Positions 11,889 through 23,117 of a stretch of 64,000 nt of DNA are shown here, in pieces. Positions within the stretch are counted from its first letter, which is position 1. Each line of letters starts with the position of its first letter. Source of the DNA: Sclerotiophoma versabilis (Eukaryota > Ascomycota > Dothideomycetes > Pleosporales > Didymellaceae); the NCBI GenBank assembly GCA_012274445.1, contig JAAROD010000004.1:3162001-3226000 (forward strand). The letters run 5' to 3'. The notes beneath the pieces were generated by a model. It worked only from the letters and a program-made list of their open reading frames with translations, did not search any database and had not been told where the DNA came from. Made by a program: the position numbers and the translations under genes.

Positions 11889-13118
11889 CTACAATGCCCA
11901 AGCTGCAGCAGCAAAGACGACGGAGAGCACCATAGCCATGGAGTTGACCACGGAGACAGAAATCAAAGATGCCGCACCTGTGCTCTGGACAACGCCAGTA
12001 GCACTAGGGCTGGCTGAGCCGCTGGCCGAAACACTCGCAGAAGCACCGGCAGAGGCACTGGCAGAACCACTGGGTTTGCTGCCGCTGTTGGTCGAGTTGC
12101 TGCTGCCGGTACCGTTACCGGTTGAAGTGGTCGAGTTGCTGCTGATGGGAGCGGGAGATGGAAGCTCCTTGCTCTCTGCTGGGCAGGTGAGGTTGAAGCG
12201 CGGGGTGGTGCTGAGGTTGTCGGTAATGGCGAACTTGACCTTGTTCTCTGGGTTGGCGTCACGGAGCGTGTACCAGAAGACGTTGCGCTTGCCGAAGAGC
12301 TTGCAGCCAACTTCCTGCCAGTACTCGCCCGCGTTGTCGACGGTGGCTTCGGCAGCACCGAAGGCAGGTCCAGAGTACGCCCAGCCGGTCTCGGTGATCC
12401 AGACATCCTTGCCGCCAGCGACGCTCTCGGTGGCGTTCAAAGCGCTGCTGAGCAGGCTCCCAGCGTTGTTGATCTTGTTGTCGTTCTCGGACTCGTAGAA
12501 GGGGAAGGCGTTGACGGCGAGGAAGTCAATCTCGTCGATAACGGCCTTGTTCGAGCCGTTGACCCAGGCGGTCCAGGTATCGACGTGGGTGAAAGGCTTG
12601 CCCTTGAGCTCTGTGCTGGCGAGGCGCGCCTTGGCGTCCTTGATGAAGCGCACGATGGTGTCGGCGTTCTGGCCAACTCCAGCGTTGTTCCGCAGACCAG
12701 GCTCCGAGACACGGTACAGGTCCTCGCTGCCGACCGAGATGCCGACTACCAGATCCGCCAGCTTCGAACCGTATTCGTCGAGAGCGGCCGTGAGTGCGTT
12801 CAGCTCGTTGTCGATGTTGTCGGCGCCAGACGCCCAGATTCCGAGGAGGAGGCTCGTGTTGGTCGCAATGGCGGCAGGGAAGGCAGCAATCGGCGTGCTG
12901 GGGGTGTTCCATTGGATGTTGGAGTACAGGCGGATGGTGTTGAAATCGCCGGGCGCGCCGTTCAGGCTCTTGGCAGCCTTGAACTCGCGCTCGAAGTCTT
13001 GCTGGTTCTTCGCATTGCCCTTGTCGTCCGAGGCACCGGAGTTGAAGCCCAGGATGGTGCCCTGGACGGCTGTGCTGCCGAGCGTCACGGCGATGCTAAG
13101 TGCGGCCGGAATGCGCAT
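11889..13118 (-). CDS. GPI-type GH17 beta-1,3-glucanase (glucosidase family 17)
   Basis: An intronless 409-residue protein. Residues 1-20 are a signal peptide ending in AVQG. The GH17 barrel follows: NTIRLYSNIQ near residue 60, the acid/base Glu132 in GISVGSEDLYR, and the nucleophile Glu243 in WITETGW. An aromatic FWYTLRD segment follows. After about residue 320 comes a Ser/Thr/Gly/Asn-rich linker with many N-glycosylation sites, then a hydrophobic C-terminus (VLSVVFAAAAWAL), as expected for GPI anchoring to membrane or wall. The enzyme would cut or remodel beta-1,3-glucan of its own wall, or plant callose. The start at 13118 is chosen because the signal peptide begins there; the frame stays open upstream to 13475 without coding character. 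The gene is GC-rich, which yields long shadow frames on the opposite strand. Confidence 0.93.
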   Translation of the reverse strand: MRIPAALSIAVTLGSTAVQGTILGFNSGASDDKGNAKNQQDFEREFKAAKSLNGAPGDFNTIRLYSNIQWNTPSTPIAAFPAAIATNTSLLLGIWASGADNIDNELNALTAALDEYGSKLADLVVGISVGSEDLYRVSEPGLRNNAGVGQNADTIVRFIKDAKARLASTELKGKPFTHVDTWTAWVNGSNKAVIDEIDFLAVNAFPFYESENDNKINNAGSLLSSALNATESVAGGKDVWITETGWAYSGPAFGAAEATVDNAGEYWQEVGCKLFGKRNVFWYTLRDANPENKVKFAITDNLSTTPRFNLTCPAESKELPSPAPISSNSTTSTGNGTGSSNSTNSGSKPSGSASASAGASASVSASGSASPSATGVVQSTGAASLISVSVVNSMAMVLSVVFAAAAWAL

Positions 13119-13751
13119 AGTGGCTTTCTGAGACGAGTTGAAGGAGTGTGGTGAAGAAAGGAATGGAAAGAAAGAGAAAATGTGCAGGGAAGAGTGGTTG
13201 TTGGTATAAGCACAGGGTTTCGTGGAGGTGAGAGCGAGACTGGGGACCCGCGTGTTTATCAACGGCGCGTGCAGACGACTGCCCCTGGGCCGGGGTACGA
13301 AATCGGGGAAATTTGCGGATTTCTGCTGCTGCTTTTGTGATTGGACATGTATGACGCAGCTCGGCTTAGCTGAGGCTCGGCGCCACCCTAAGCACTTCGC
13401 GATTCGTGTAGCACCACGCCGCGCTTCCGCCTGAAACCCTGCATCGTCTCCGTACTCCGAGGCCCAAATGCTCAAGAGTGTACCATCTCGTGATTACGAT
13501 ACAGTCCTAACTGAGGCTGAGCTGCGCTATAGGAAAACAGCACAGAGGACATGCTCAGACGACCATCATCGTACTAGGTCCATCTTCATATTCGATTACT
13601 CCGCTAGCACTTATAGATCAGCCACCTTGACATGGTATTCGGCCTGCGCTGCCTCAGCGGACTCTCTCGATCAGCCCAGCGACCGCCTTCACAGACGTAT
13701 TCAACCAAATCAGTTCGACGCTAGAACGCGCACTGTAGACAGTCACATATT
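13119..13751. other. Upstream region of the GH17 gene
   Basis: Contains long CT/GA-rich stretches next to the GH17 start, typical of fungal promoters of well-expressed genes. No separate gene is recognised; the plus-strand frame at 13468-13761 has no motif. Confidence 0.4.
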
Positions 13752-14500
13752 CCTCACCTGAACACCAGCACACGGACTCTGGTAATCGTGTCCAGGTTCC
13801 TGGCAGTGAGCTCTTGTACATGGACCGTGGCGTCCCTGAAGCCCGGGATGGTGTCTCCTTGTATCTCGACCTCAGTCTCGCCTAGCAAGGCGACATACAA
13901 GTGGAGTAGCAAGTTGTAAGGCACGACTCCTCGGACCTCGATTTCGAAGAGTGTAGGGCTGTACGCGGGATTAGAACATCAGGGCACCATGGGCTCGAGT
14001 CTTCGAGCGCAGCTGCATGATTGTTGAGGCACGTCTCGCACATTCAAGTTTGAGCTCTGACGTGTAAACTGCTTCTTGAGGAACTGCTAATGAACTTCAC
14101 TCAGTGTTGCAAGGCGGCGCAACTCGAGCGTCAAAGTTTTACTGCATTGTGCTGATGCTCTTTGGCAGAAGGTCACAGCATCTTCTAGCCGATCGAGAGT
14201 CAAGGCCATATCCATCTCAAAGAAGTAATTCCTTTGCTGCAGTCGCGTCCGGAATTTTTTATGCTTGTAGTCTGCGGCTGCCTTGATCTGCGGATAGGTG
14301 CCTTCTATGCACCGATATTTCAAAAGCGGCCCTCAACATGACCTTCGATATTGCAGTAGCGTCTGTATAACACTCAAGAAGAGTTGCGATAAACACTCTT
14401 GACCCTGGATATGTAAGAGCAGCATCTGGATATGTAGGGGTTAGTTTGATGGTTAGAGATTGATCGACTGGAAGTATGGTGTGGCCAGGATGTTCTGGCT
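13752..14500 (-). pseudogene. Possible degraded or multi-exon hypothetical gene
   Basis: Three minus-strand segments look protein-like but sit in different frames: about 14440-14290 (ALTYPGSRVFIATLLECY), 14320-14090 (a Lys/Arg-rich segment then FEMDMALTLDRLEDAV), and 13970-13752 (TLFEIEVRGVVPYNLLLHLY, then IPGFRDATVHVQELTARN). The last ends at a possible donor (CAG|GTGAGG). Either a gene with several introns or a decayed gene is possible. No start or family is recognised, and chance frames remain an alternative. Confidence 0.25.
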
Positions 14501-15819
14501 GGTAGCTGTTGAGGAGTCAGACAATGAGGTTGTTTGAAGGAGAACCTTGAAGCACAATAGTGCTGTGTAGGTAGATATTACAGTTATCAATGTATCTGCA
14601 GGAGAATTGCATAACCTTCAGTACTCCAATACGTCTTCTTAACACCCAATCTGGAGATGATTGGCAAGATTTGCGGACCTCGTTTGCTGGGTACATTAAG
14701 TCTTTAGATTCAGGACAAAGCAAGGACATGCAAAATATACCACGTTGTCGTAGAGGGCAAAGTGAATCGATTGCCTAGGTCTACTCTACCAGATGACTGA
14801 TGTCTCGCGTGGCAACATGTTCCCATTCTCGACTATTGTGACCCAGGATCTGCTGCATGACCTCTAAAGTCTCTGGCAATGAATCTGCTGTTGATCATAG
14901 ACCATGAGCTCTCTCCGATGCTTATGTGTTCACTCTGGAGTGTATGCAGAGCCACGATTGTGCAGCAACCCAGATCGCTTCAATATTCACGAAGTCTTCA
15001 CGCTCTCCAGCCCTCACGCAGACACTCTGTGGCGGTACGAATACACTACATCATCCTCTGGCATATCAGCGACCTGCGAGAACTGGGCCGGAGCGAAGTC
15101 GAAATCAGTCTTTCGATTAACCTCAATGAGCCAAAGTTAGGCACATCGAAAGATATTCGGGCAAGGCGGCTGAAACACTTATACGAAGTATGAAGCATCT
15201 ATGCCTCCATGATTATATCATAATGGCTTTTGTCAATATTGTAATTGCTAAAATTCTTCAAATTAACTGGGCGCGAATGCGCGAATCCTTGCCCCACTAT
15301 TGGCCGTCACACATCGAATGCGAGCGTTGTCAATACACTTTGGACTGCGTCACCCCAAACCGTATCTGCACAAGCGCTCACGCCGTTTGGATCCTAGGCG
15401 GAAATCCCGCCGGCGTGCCATCAGGGCCCGCCCACGCAGGCACAGCCAAGACTCAAGCATTTTGGTACCTGGTTCCATCTGTTGACATACACATTCACCC
15501 AGCCTGTGTGCTTTTCGTGAAGCAAAATCGTCGATGTTACAATGTAGTACACTATGATCTCACCGAGGTTACAGTAGGCCCGCGGGCCCCACTTGGTCTG
15601 AACGGACCGACTTTCTTGCAATATACAAACACCTCGGCCCATCGCACCCCTCCACGACTACAACTCACCCTCCACGACTGCAAGTATGTGATCAAACAAC
15701 CCCTCAATTGGTACCATCCCATTGCTTACTGTTTCAGAAAGTCCTATTGGATACTGTAACCACCAACAAACGCGTCTCAATCTCAATTCCAACTACCCCG
15801 CCACGGCCGATCGCCCGCC
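14501..15819. other. Intergenic, 1.3 kb, no gene seen
   Basis: A plus-strand frame at 15190-15759 is long (189 codons) but has unusual composition, no motif and no good start context; it overlaps the region that should be the promoter of the DUF1993 gene at 15820. I see nothing else supportable. Confidence 0.4.
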
Positions 15820-16395
15820 ATGTCCGACCCTGTCACCTACAACTTCTACGGCACGACCGTTCCAGTGCTTCGCAATCTCAGCACTGCAGCGATCAACACC
15901 CTTCGAACTGCCAAAGATGAGCAGTCCAAAGGTGGTCTTCCTTCCGATCAGGAGATCCTCGACGCCAAGTTCGGCGACATGTTGCCCTTCCGCATGCAGC
16001 CCGTTCTCCTGGCCAAGTTCTCCCTGGCAGCTCTTGACTTCCTGAAATTGTCCAAGGTCGAGTCCCCTGCTATGAAGACCGATTTCAAGACTCTCGATGA
16101 AGTCATTGAGTTCTTCGAGGGCATGAAGAAGGTTATCGACAACATCGACGAGAAAGCGTACAATGACGCTGCTGAGAAGAGCTGCGATATTTCCATCAGC
16201 CCTGGAGGGCCTACGCTGAAGATGACTGGTCTTGCCGACTACTTCCACGGCTTTGTTATCCCGAATTCGTACTTCCACCTCAACGCTATGTACATGCTGT
16301 TGAGGAATGCTGGGTTCAAGCTTGGTAAGAGTGTGTATGTTGGATCATTTATGAGCGAGCAGCAGCAGAAGGACTGGGCGCCCCTAAAGGGCTAG
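15820..16395 (+). CDS. DUF1993 domain-containing protein
   Basis: Single-exon gene of 191 residues with a good start context (CGCCATGTCC). The sequence matches the DUF1993 family (Pfam PF09351): an early TVPVLRNLSTAAINTL helix, DMLPFRMQPVLLAKF near residue 50, and YFHLNAMYMLLRNAGF near the C-terminus with the His and aromatic residues kept. Length is that of fungal members, which are all-helical, cytosolic and of unknown role. No membrane segment or signal peptide is present. The next gene downstream is a broken one on the opposite strand. Confidence 0.88.
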   Translation: MSDPVTYNFYGTTVPVLRNLSTAAINTLRTAKDEQSKGGLPSDQEILDAKFGDMLPFRMQPVLLAKFSLAALDFLKLSKVESPAMKTDFKTLDEVIEFFEGMKKVIDNIDEKAYNDAAEKSCDISISPGGPTLKMTGLADYFHGFVIPNSYFHLNAMYMLLRNAGFKLGKSVYVGSFMSEQQQKDWAPLKG

Positions 16396-16571
16396 AAAAA
16401 TGCTCTGGGGTTGAACAGAATGGACAATATGAGTAAAGCAAATAAAAGGAACGACACCCACTTTTTGAGCCAGCCAGCTATCAACGACCCACTTAGAGCT
16501 TTTGAATTCTCTGGTCTAATCTATTCTGGGCGTGTGCACTTATAAAAACACCCTCTAGCTGTTCAAAGGTT

Positions 16572-17393
16572 CTACCACAGCTTCACCCATCCAATAGCAC
16601 CCTCGTTCTTCCAGGCCGCACGAACAGCCGCTATCGCTTCGATCAGATCGTCACTCGGATCAGGAGTTTCTGCTTCCAATCAATCTTGCCGTATCTCTTC
16701 TCCAGCTTCGTGATCCATTGTTCCAAACCAGCATTCTACCTCTTTTCCGCGACTTTGAAGTGCTGATTCATGTACTCGTTTCAGCGCTTAGTGAAATCCT
16801 TCTTCTGCCAGAGTGGCACGTGTTTCGTCATAGTATTGTCCAAGTCGCTGATGGTTTTACCAATTCGTTCATTTTGTTTCTTCAGTGTTGCTGCAACACA
16901 CTTGTTTCTGTGATAAGTGCGTGCGCCAATCAGGAACTTAAGTTTCATGGGTAGGATACCACCTTCCGTGCTGTCGCCATCAAGGTGTTTCTTCAGACTG
17001 TCTGCGCCATTAACACGGACTGTAATTTTTTGGACCCACATCTAGTGGCAGTAATCTTAGGAGACTATAAAGCATTAGACAAGGTTTTAAACTCCAGTTT
17101 GCCTTTGCGGGAGCATCAATGCCATCTTCCAGAAAAGTAAATTCGTCCCTGTAGGAGCTGTTCTTCGAAGGAACTTCGTCCCTTATGTACTCGAGCGGCG
17201 GCTTCTTTGCGCATGATCTGTTGGGTAACAAAGTCTTTAGAGATCTTGCAAAGGTGCACTCCCAGTAATCACGGAACCGTACTTTCCCTGGTTTGTTAGG
17301 ATCGGGATTGCTATATCTGGTTATTCCATAACGGAAAGTTAGACTAATCCAATCGAAGAACCTTGTAACAAACTGCAGCTTTGTGTTACGATC
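16572..17393 (-). pseudogene. 3' fragment of a hypothetical gene truncated by an LTR insertion
   Basis: Minus-strand coding sequence begins right at the LTR boundary (17393/17394) and stays open for about 100 codons, including FVTRFFDWISLTFRYGI and GKVRFRDYWECTFARSL, then LEYIRDEVPSKNSS and EDGIDAPAKAN. After a probable intron (about 17030-17090) it continues with ITVRVNGADSLKKHL and a charged helix, then shows an in-frame TGA and TAG (probably from CGA and CAG), a frame change near 16670, and a conserved-looking end AAWKNEGAIGWVKLW with stop at 16572-16574. The first part of the gene is missing because the retroelement sequence starts there. The stops fit RIP leaking out of the neighbouring repeat. 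The family is not recognised. Confidence 0.6.
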
Positions 17394-17777
17394 CTGTGCG
17401 GACGAAGCGGCACAGTGATTAAGTAGCCAACCAGAGCCCTTACCTATAAGCCAGGGGCGGAGTTAGGAAGGATCTCCCTTTGTACAGTTACGTGACATGC
17501 TTGTTAACAAGCATAACACACGTAACCTACTTATTAATAAGCATTGCATGTTATTACTTATTAACAAGCAACGCTATATATTTTATTAGACTAACCCTAG
17601 TTGCTTATTAATAAGTATTATCTCCTAGCAAGTATATAGCAAGTAGGAACACAACTCTTATAGTTTGTGTTTAACCTTATTAATTAAGTTTGTCTTTAGA
17701 ATCTTAACCTAACTCTTAAGCTAGATAGTCTACTCTATACTACTTATTATTACCTTCTATTATTATAGTATTTTACT
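17394..17777 (+). repeat. gypsy-1 LTR, direct orientation, truncated at 3' end
   Basis: Begins TGTTACGATCC, the least mutated copy of the LTR start seen here, and shares the core 'TAGTAAGTATATAGTAAG..TTAATTAAGTTTGTC' landmarks with the copies at 19080 and 29209. It stops at 'TATTTTACT', where an inverted copy begins. It interrupts the gene fragment 16572-17393. Confidence 0.8.
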
Positions 17778-18268
17778 GTTAAAGTAGTACTTTTAAGCAA
17801 AGCTTATAAGCACTAATTAAATTATTTCTTAGAAATAAGCACTAGTATAGAAAGGTCTATAAGAGTTAAGGTTATTATCTAGTAAAATACTATAATAATA
17901 GAGAGTAATAATAAGTAGTATAGAGTAGACTATCTAGCTTAAGAGTTAGAGGTTAAGATTCTAAAAATAAACTTAATTAACTAAGTTAAACACACTGCTA
18001 TAAAAGTAGTATTTCTATATACTATATACTTACTAGAAGATAATACTTATTTAGAAGTAACTAGAGTTAGTCTAATAAAATAGATAGTATTACTTATTAA
18101 TATATAATAATATATGATACTTATTAATAAGTAGCTTATATATATTATACTTATTAATAAGTATATTATATAACTATATAAAGAGAGTTTCTTTCTAACT
18201 CTGCCTCTAGCTTATAGGTAAGAGCTCTAGTTAGCTACTTAATTACTATACTACTTTATCTATATAGG
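17778..18268 (-). repeat. gypsy-1 LTR, inverted copy
   Basis: Starts TGTTAAAGTAGTAC, the reverse complement of the LTR 3' end, and runs through the inverted core to the region of CTTTATCTATATAGG, lacking the last bases. Adjacent inverted copy follows directly. Confidence 0.8.
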
Positions 18269-18766
18269 TGTTAAAGTTATACTTTTAAGTAAAGCTTATA
18301 AGCACTATTTATATTAGTTCTTAGAAATAAGTACTAGTACAGAAAGATCTATAAGAGTTAGAGTTATTACCTAGTAAAATACTATAATAATAGAGAGTAA
18401 TAATAAGTAGTATAGAGTAGACTATCTAGCTTAAGAGTTAGAGTTAAGATTCTAAAGACAAACTTAATTAACTAAGTTAAATATAAACTATAAGAGTTAT
18501 ATTCCTACTAACTATATACTTACTAGAAGATAGTGCTTATTAATAGGTAACTAGAGTTAGTTTAATAAGATATATAGTATTACTTATTAATAAGTAATAA
18601 TATATAATACTTATTAATAAGTAGGTTATATATATTATACTTATTAATAAGTATATTACGTAACTATATAAAGAGAGATCTCTTCTAACTCTACTTTAGC
18701 TTATAGGTAAAGGCTCTAGTTAGCTACTTAATTACTATACTACTTTGTCTACACAGGATTATAATA
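18269..18766 (-). repeat. gypsy-1 LTR, inverted, full length (498 bp)
   Basis: Runs from TGTTAAAGTTATAC to GGATTATAATA, the reverse complement of the mutated LTR start. It has the same length as the inverted LTR at 62354-62851. The 313 bp after it match the inverted 3' internal region of the same element. Confidence 0.85.
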
Positions 18767-19079
18767 ATAGAATTATAATACTACTCTTCTTCTTCTTTAA
18801 GTTTATTCTTAAACTATATAACTAGAATCTAGGCTTATATAAAATTAAGCTTATTTCTATATTAAGTAGCTAGTATATTAAGATATTTTCTTATACCTAT
18901 AATCTTTACCTTAGTCTAGAAATTTATTAAGCTAATACTTTTACTAAGGTTTTCTATAACTATTATTTCTTTAAAGCCTATAAGTACTATAATATACTAA
19001 ATACTATAAAGTATCTAAAGTATACTAAGTATATAAAGGCTAGAAAGCCTTATATTAATATATTATAGAAGTTATTAGA
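18767..19079 (-). mobile_element. Inverted 3' internal fragment of a gypsy-1 copy
   Basis: Matches the reverse complement of the stretch just upstream of the 3' LTR at 29209 and also the plus-strand sequence at 62852-63170. It belongs to a second gypsy-1 copy, in opposite orientation, cut by the insertion of the element that starts at 19080. Confidence 0.75.
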
Positions 19080-19599
19080 TATTATAATCCTGTGCAGATA
19101 AAGTAGCACAGTAATTAAGTAGCTAACTAAAGCTCTTACCTATAAGCTAGAGTAGAGTTAGAAGAGATTTCTCTTTATATAGTTATATAATATACTTATT
19201 AATAAGTATAATATATATAACCTACTTATTAATAAGTAATACTATATATCTTATTAGACTAACTCTAGTTACTTATTAATAAGCACTATCTCCTAGTAAG
19301 TATATAGTTAGTAGGAATACAACCCTTATAGTTTATATTTAACTTAGTTAATTAAGTTTATCTTTAGAATCTTAACCTTAACTCTTAAGCTAGATAGTCT
19401 ACTCTATACTACTTATTATTACCCTCTATTATTATAGTATTTTACTAGGTAATAACCTTAACCCTTATAGACCTTCCTATACTAGTACTTATAAGCATTG
19501 CTTAAAAGTATAACTTTAAGACTTTAAATACCTCTAAAGATAAGTACTACTTTAGGAACCTATACTACCTCTAGTAGCTCTTATACTTAATAATCTAAC

Positions 19600-20660
19600 A
19601 ATAATATTAAGATAGAATAAGTACTAGTAGTGCACTCTAGAGTTAGTATTACTAAACCTAACCTCTATTATAGTAAATAATATAAGCTAGAGAACTAGCT
19701 TATATAGTAGAGCCTCTTCTTTATATTTTAGAGAGAAGATATTACTAAAGAAAAACAAGTTACCTTTATTACTAGCTTTATATAAGATAAGGCTTTTACC
19801 TAGATTAAACTCTTTCTTTAATACTACTATACTAATAGAGACTTAACTATAATTAACTCTTAGTTTAAGAACTTTAACCTATTTAAGAAATAGATTTAAC
19901 CTATATTTAGAGTCTTAAATAAACTAGTAATTATATATTATAATATTTAGCGCATTTATTAAGAATAATCTACTACTAACTATGCTACTAACTTCTAGTA
20001 GTTAGCTGTATTTACTAGATAGAATAATATAGTGCTAATAACTATATTCTATTAAAGACTAAAGCCTAAAGTTAAGAAAGAACTTATACATACTACTATA
20101 AGTACTAATAACTTTAATAACCTAGTTAATAAGGCTATTAGTATTAATATTAAGCTTTATAAGCTTTAGTAGAAACTTAAAAATAATCTATAAATATATA
20201 TTATACCTATAGAATAATACCTACTACTATATAACCTATAGCATAATAACCTTAACTAAGAAAACTAAGAAAATAACTACTACTAGCTTAATACTAGACA
20301 CTATATATATAATAGTACTAGTAGTAGTTACTATAGACTAGAGGCTATAGACCTGTCTAATACTAATAAGGGACTAGAACTATAATAGAACTAGAAAAGT
20401 AAGAGTAGTAATAGGAAGGATAAGTCTAGAGTAACTTATTATAGATATAGTAAGTAAGGCTACTATACTAAAAACTATTAATCTAAGAATAAGGTAGTTT
20501 AATAGCTTAATATACTTACCTATAAGAATATAGATACTAGTAATAAATAGAAAGTTCTTACTAATAATATAGGACGTCTTATAGAAGACTCTAAGACTAG
20601 ATCTAATAATAGTTATATTAAACTATTTAATAAGAATATATAGAGTATCTAAAGCTAAGC
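19600..20660 (+). pseudogene. gypsy-1 gag remnant
   Basis: Read with RIP-type stops allowed, this frame gives a Gln/Lys-rich capsid-like stretch (for example REDITKEKQVTFITSFIQ) and, near 20435-20480, an aromatic-spaced pattern that fits a CCHC zinc knuckle in which Cys codons became Tyr codons. The Cys-to-Tyr change is what G-to-A RIP produces in TGT or TGC. Confidence 0.6.
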
Positions 20661-21263
20661 ACCTATACTATACTAAGAGTTAGATAAATAATAGAAATAC
20701 CTATAGAACCTAGTAGGATAACTATTAGAATAAATAGAATAAATATATAAATAAGAACTAAAGGTGTATAAGTATAAGTTACCTATAACATCCTAATAAC
20801 TATACGTAATTACTAGATAAGAAATAGATAGAGGTATTATCTATACCTCTAATACTAAAGAAAGTTAGTATAATATAGATATATATAAATTTAATAAACG
20901 CGTAGATATAGAACTAGCACACTAGAAATTATAAAATAACTACGCTACTTTTTAGAAAAACTATAATTAGATTACTAAGAGTATTAATAAGAAACTATAA
21001 TAGTTAGCACTCTAAACTTATATAGGATAATAATAGGTTAATAACCTAAGTAAATTCTAATAGAATTAGTAGAAATATAATTTTAATAAACTTAGTACTA
21101 GTAACTACGCTATATAATAAGAGCTTAAGTAATAAGTAAAAAATAACTAAAGTAGAAATAAGCCTAACTTTAATAGAAAGCTAGTATTACTTCTAAACCT
21201 ATAACTAAAGTATACCTTAAACTACTAGAATTTAAATTATAGAAAGCTATTATAGATAATATA

Positions 21264-23117
21264 CCTAATAGGTAAGCTAGTTAATAGGTAAGTTAGTTAC
21301 TTTTACTAAGCCTCTACTAAACTCCCCTCTATTATAGCCTAAAATACTATAAGTTAGCACTATATAAGGTAAAATAAGCTATAATATTACTTAGATACCT
21401 CTTCTACCTTAGTCTTATATATTTATATATTATATTCTATCTAGTTATACTATCTATAGTGTTATTAGGATAGTTTACTCTCTTTAGCGCGCACTTACTT
21501 CTTTAGCTTCTTTCTATTACTATGCGCCCTAAACTTCTTTAGAGCTGCTAGTTACTACCTATTTCTAATAATTAGAGTTCTTTCTTTCTAAACCTACTTT
21601 CTTTTATATAATTTTTATTATATAGCAGCCTTATTAGCTGCTTAAAGCTTACTAATTTTCTATTTAGCTAAAACTAGCTTATAGAATAAAATTACTCCCC
21701 TCTTTATATAGTGCTTAAGCGCGCTTAGAACAGAACTAGGTAAGCTACTCTGCTACTTCTTATACTTCTCTTAAATTAGAGTTAATTAAGATATAAATTC
21801 TAGAGTATTACTAGAGGTTTATAACTGCTAGAGCTTATTATTAGTAAAGAGTAGTAGTAATAGAGTCTACAGCTTTATATTAAGGGTTAAAATAACCTAT
21901 TCTAGGTTAAAAAGGACTAATCTAGCGCCTTAGAACTCTTCTTAGATATTACTAGAAGTAAAAACTATATTATAGGCTGCTTTAAAGTATAGAAGAAACT
22001 TAGTTTTTATAAGGTAGGTAATCTAGTTATATATAAGTATTTTAGCTTAGCGCCTATACACCTTCTTTAAAGGAGTAAAACAACCTATATTAAGTAGCTA
22101 TAGAAGGTATAATAAGTAAGAAGGTATATATATAGTAATAATCTTATTATTCTTATAGTATTACTAGAATTTAAGTAAGTTATAGCTCTTATAGCTATTA
22201 ATAACTAGTAGTTAGTAGGTACTAATAGTACGCTTCTTTATATACGCGTTAAAGTACTTTAACTACTTAAGACTAAGCTTATTAGTAGTCTAGCTATTAC
22301 TAAAGACTCTAATAACCTAATTCTAGAGTAGGTCTTCTTCCTTATACTAGCTAGAGAGGTAGTAGTATACCTTAAAGATAATAAAGAGTAGAATAGCCTA
22401 TTCTTTTATATTAATACTCTATATAACTATTATCTACTTCTAGTTACCTTACTAGACTATTTTTAGCCTTTCTTATTTCTCTAAAGCTATAATAACTACT
22501 TCTAGAAAGATCTAGCCTATTATAAAGCTAGTCTTATTAAAGTTATATATATCTTTATTCTAGATACTATACCTAGCTTTAATATTAGCTACTAGGCTAA
22601 ACTAGCTCTATACAACCTCTAAATTCTTATAGAAGGCTTACTTATAGTTATACTTATAATTAAACTTTACTTTAAGCTCTAGTTAATACTTAATAAACAT
22701 ACTAGGCTAATTTATACTAATAGAGCCTAGATTACGCTTAGTACGCAGAGAATTAGCTATAGCAGCTATATCTACTAGCTAAAGGCTAAATCCTTACGCG
22801 TCTAGCTTAAGAATATATTTAATAATTACCTACTTCTTATTATTATCTAGCTTTTATAAGTTAGCTATAGAATTAGTATATAAAGGTTATTCTATATATT
22901 ATATACTTAGTATACTCTAAGGTACCTTATAAATAGCTATAGTATATTACTAGGTAAGATTTATATCTTGTTTAAGAGCTTAAAGTATAAGCTATATCTA
23001 TACTTCTCTTAACGCGTTAATATTAAGTTATTATTAAGGTATTAGTATATAGAGGTTACTTTAGTAAAGGCTTAGTAAAAGTAACTAACTTACCTATTAA
23101 CTAGCTTACCTATTAGG
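21264..23117 (-). mobile_element. Fot1/pogo-type transposon A (1854 bp), RIP-inactivated
   Basis: Terminal inverted repeats start CCTAATAGGTAAGCTAGT and extend over about 55 bp, flanked by TA at 21262-21263 and 23118-23119, the target duplication of Tc1/mariner-pogo elements. The interior is the reverse complement of element B. The transposase reads on the minus strand and is full of RIP-type stops. It lies inside gypsy-1 between gag and reverse transcriptase. Confidence 0.85.

Noticed and set aside
11938..13154. Several long frames on the plus strand opposite the GH17 gene
   Set aside because: They mirror a GC-rich coding gene with strong third-position bias; the minus-strand protein has the full GH17 motifs and signal peptide.
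15190..15759. 189-codon plus-strand frame
   Set aside because: No family features, no start context, and it fills the promoter region of the DUF1993 gene. Kept as intergenic.
1..17393. Secondary-metabolite or other biosynthetic gene cluster
   Set aside because: No synthase, P450 or other core enzyme is present; the genes are functionally unrelated.
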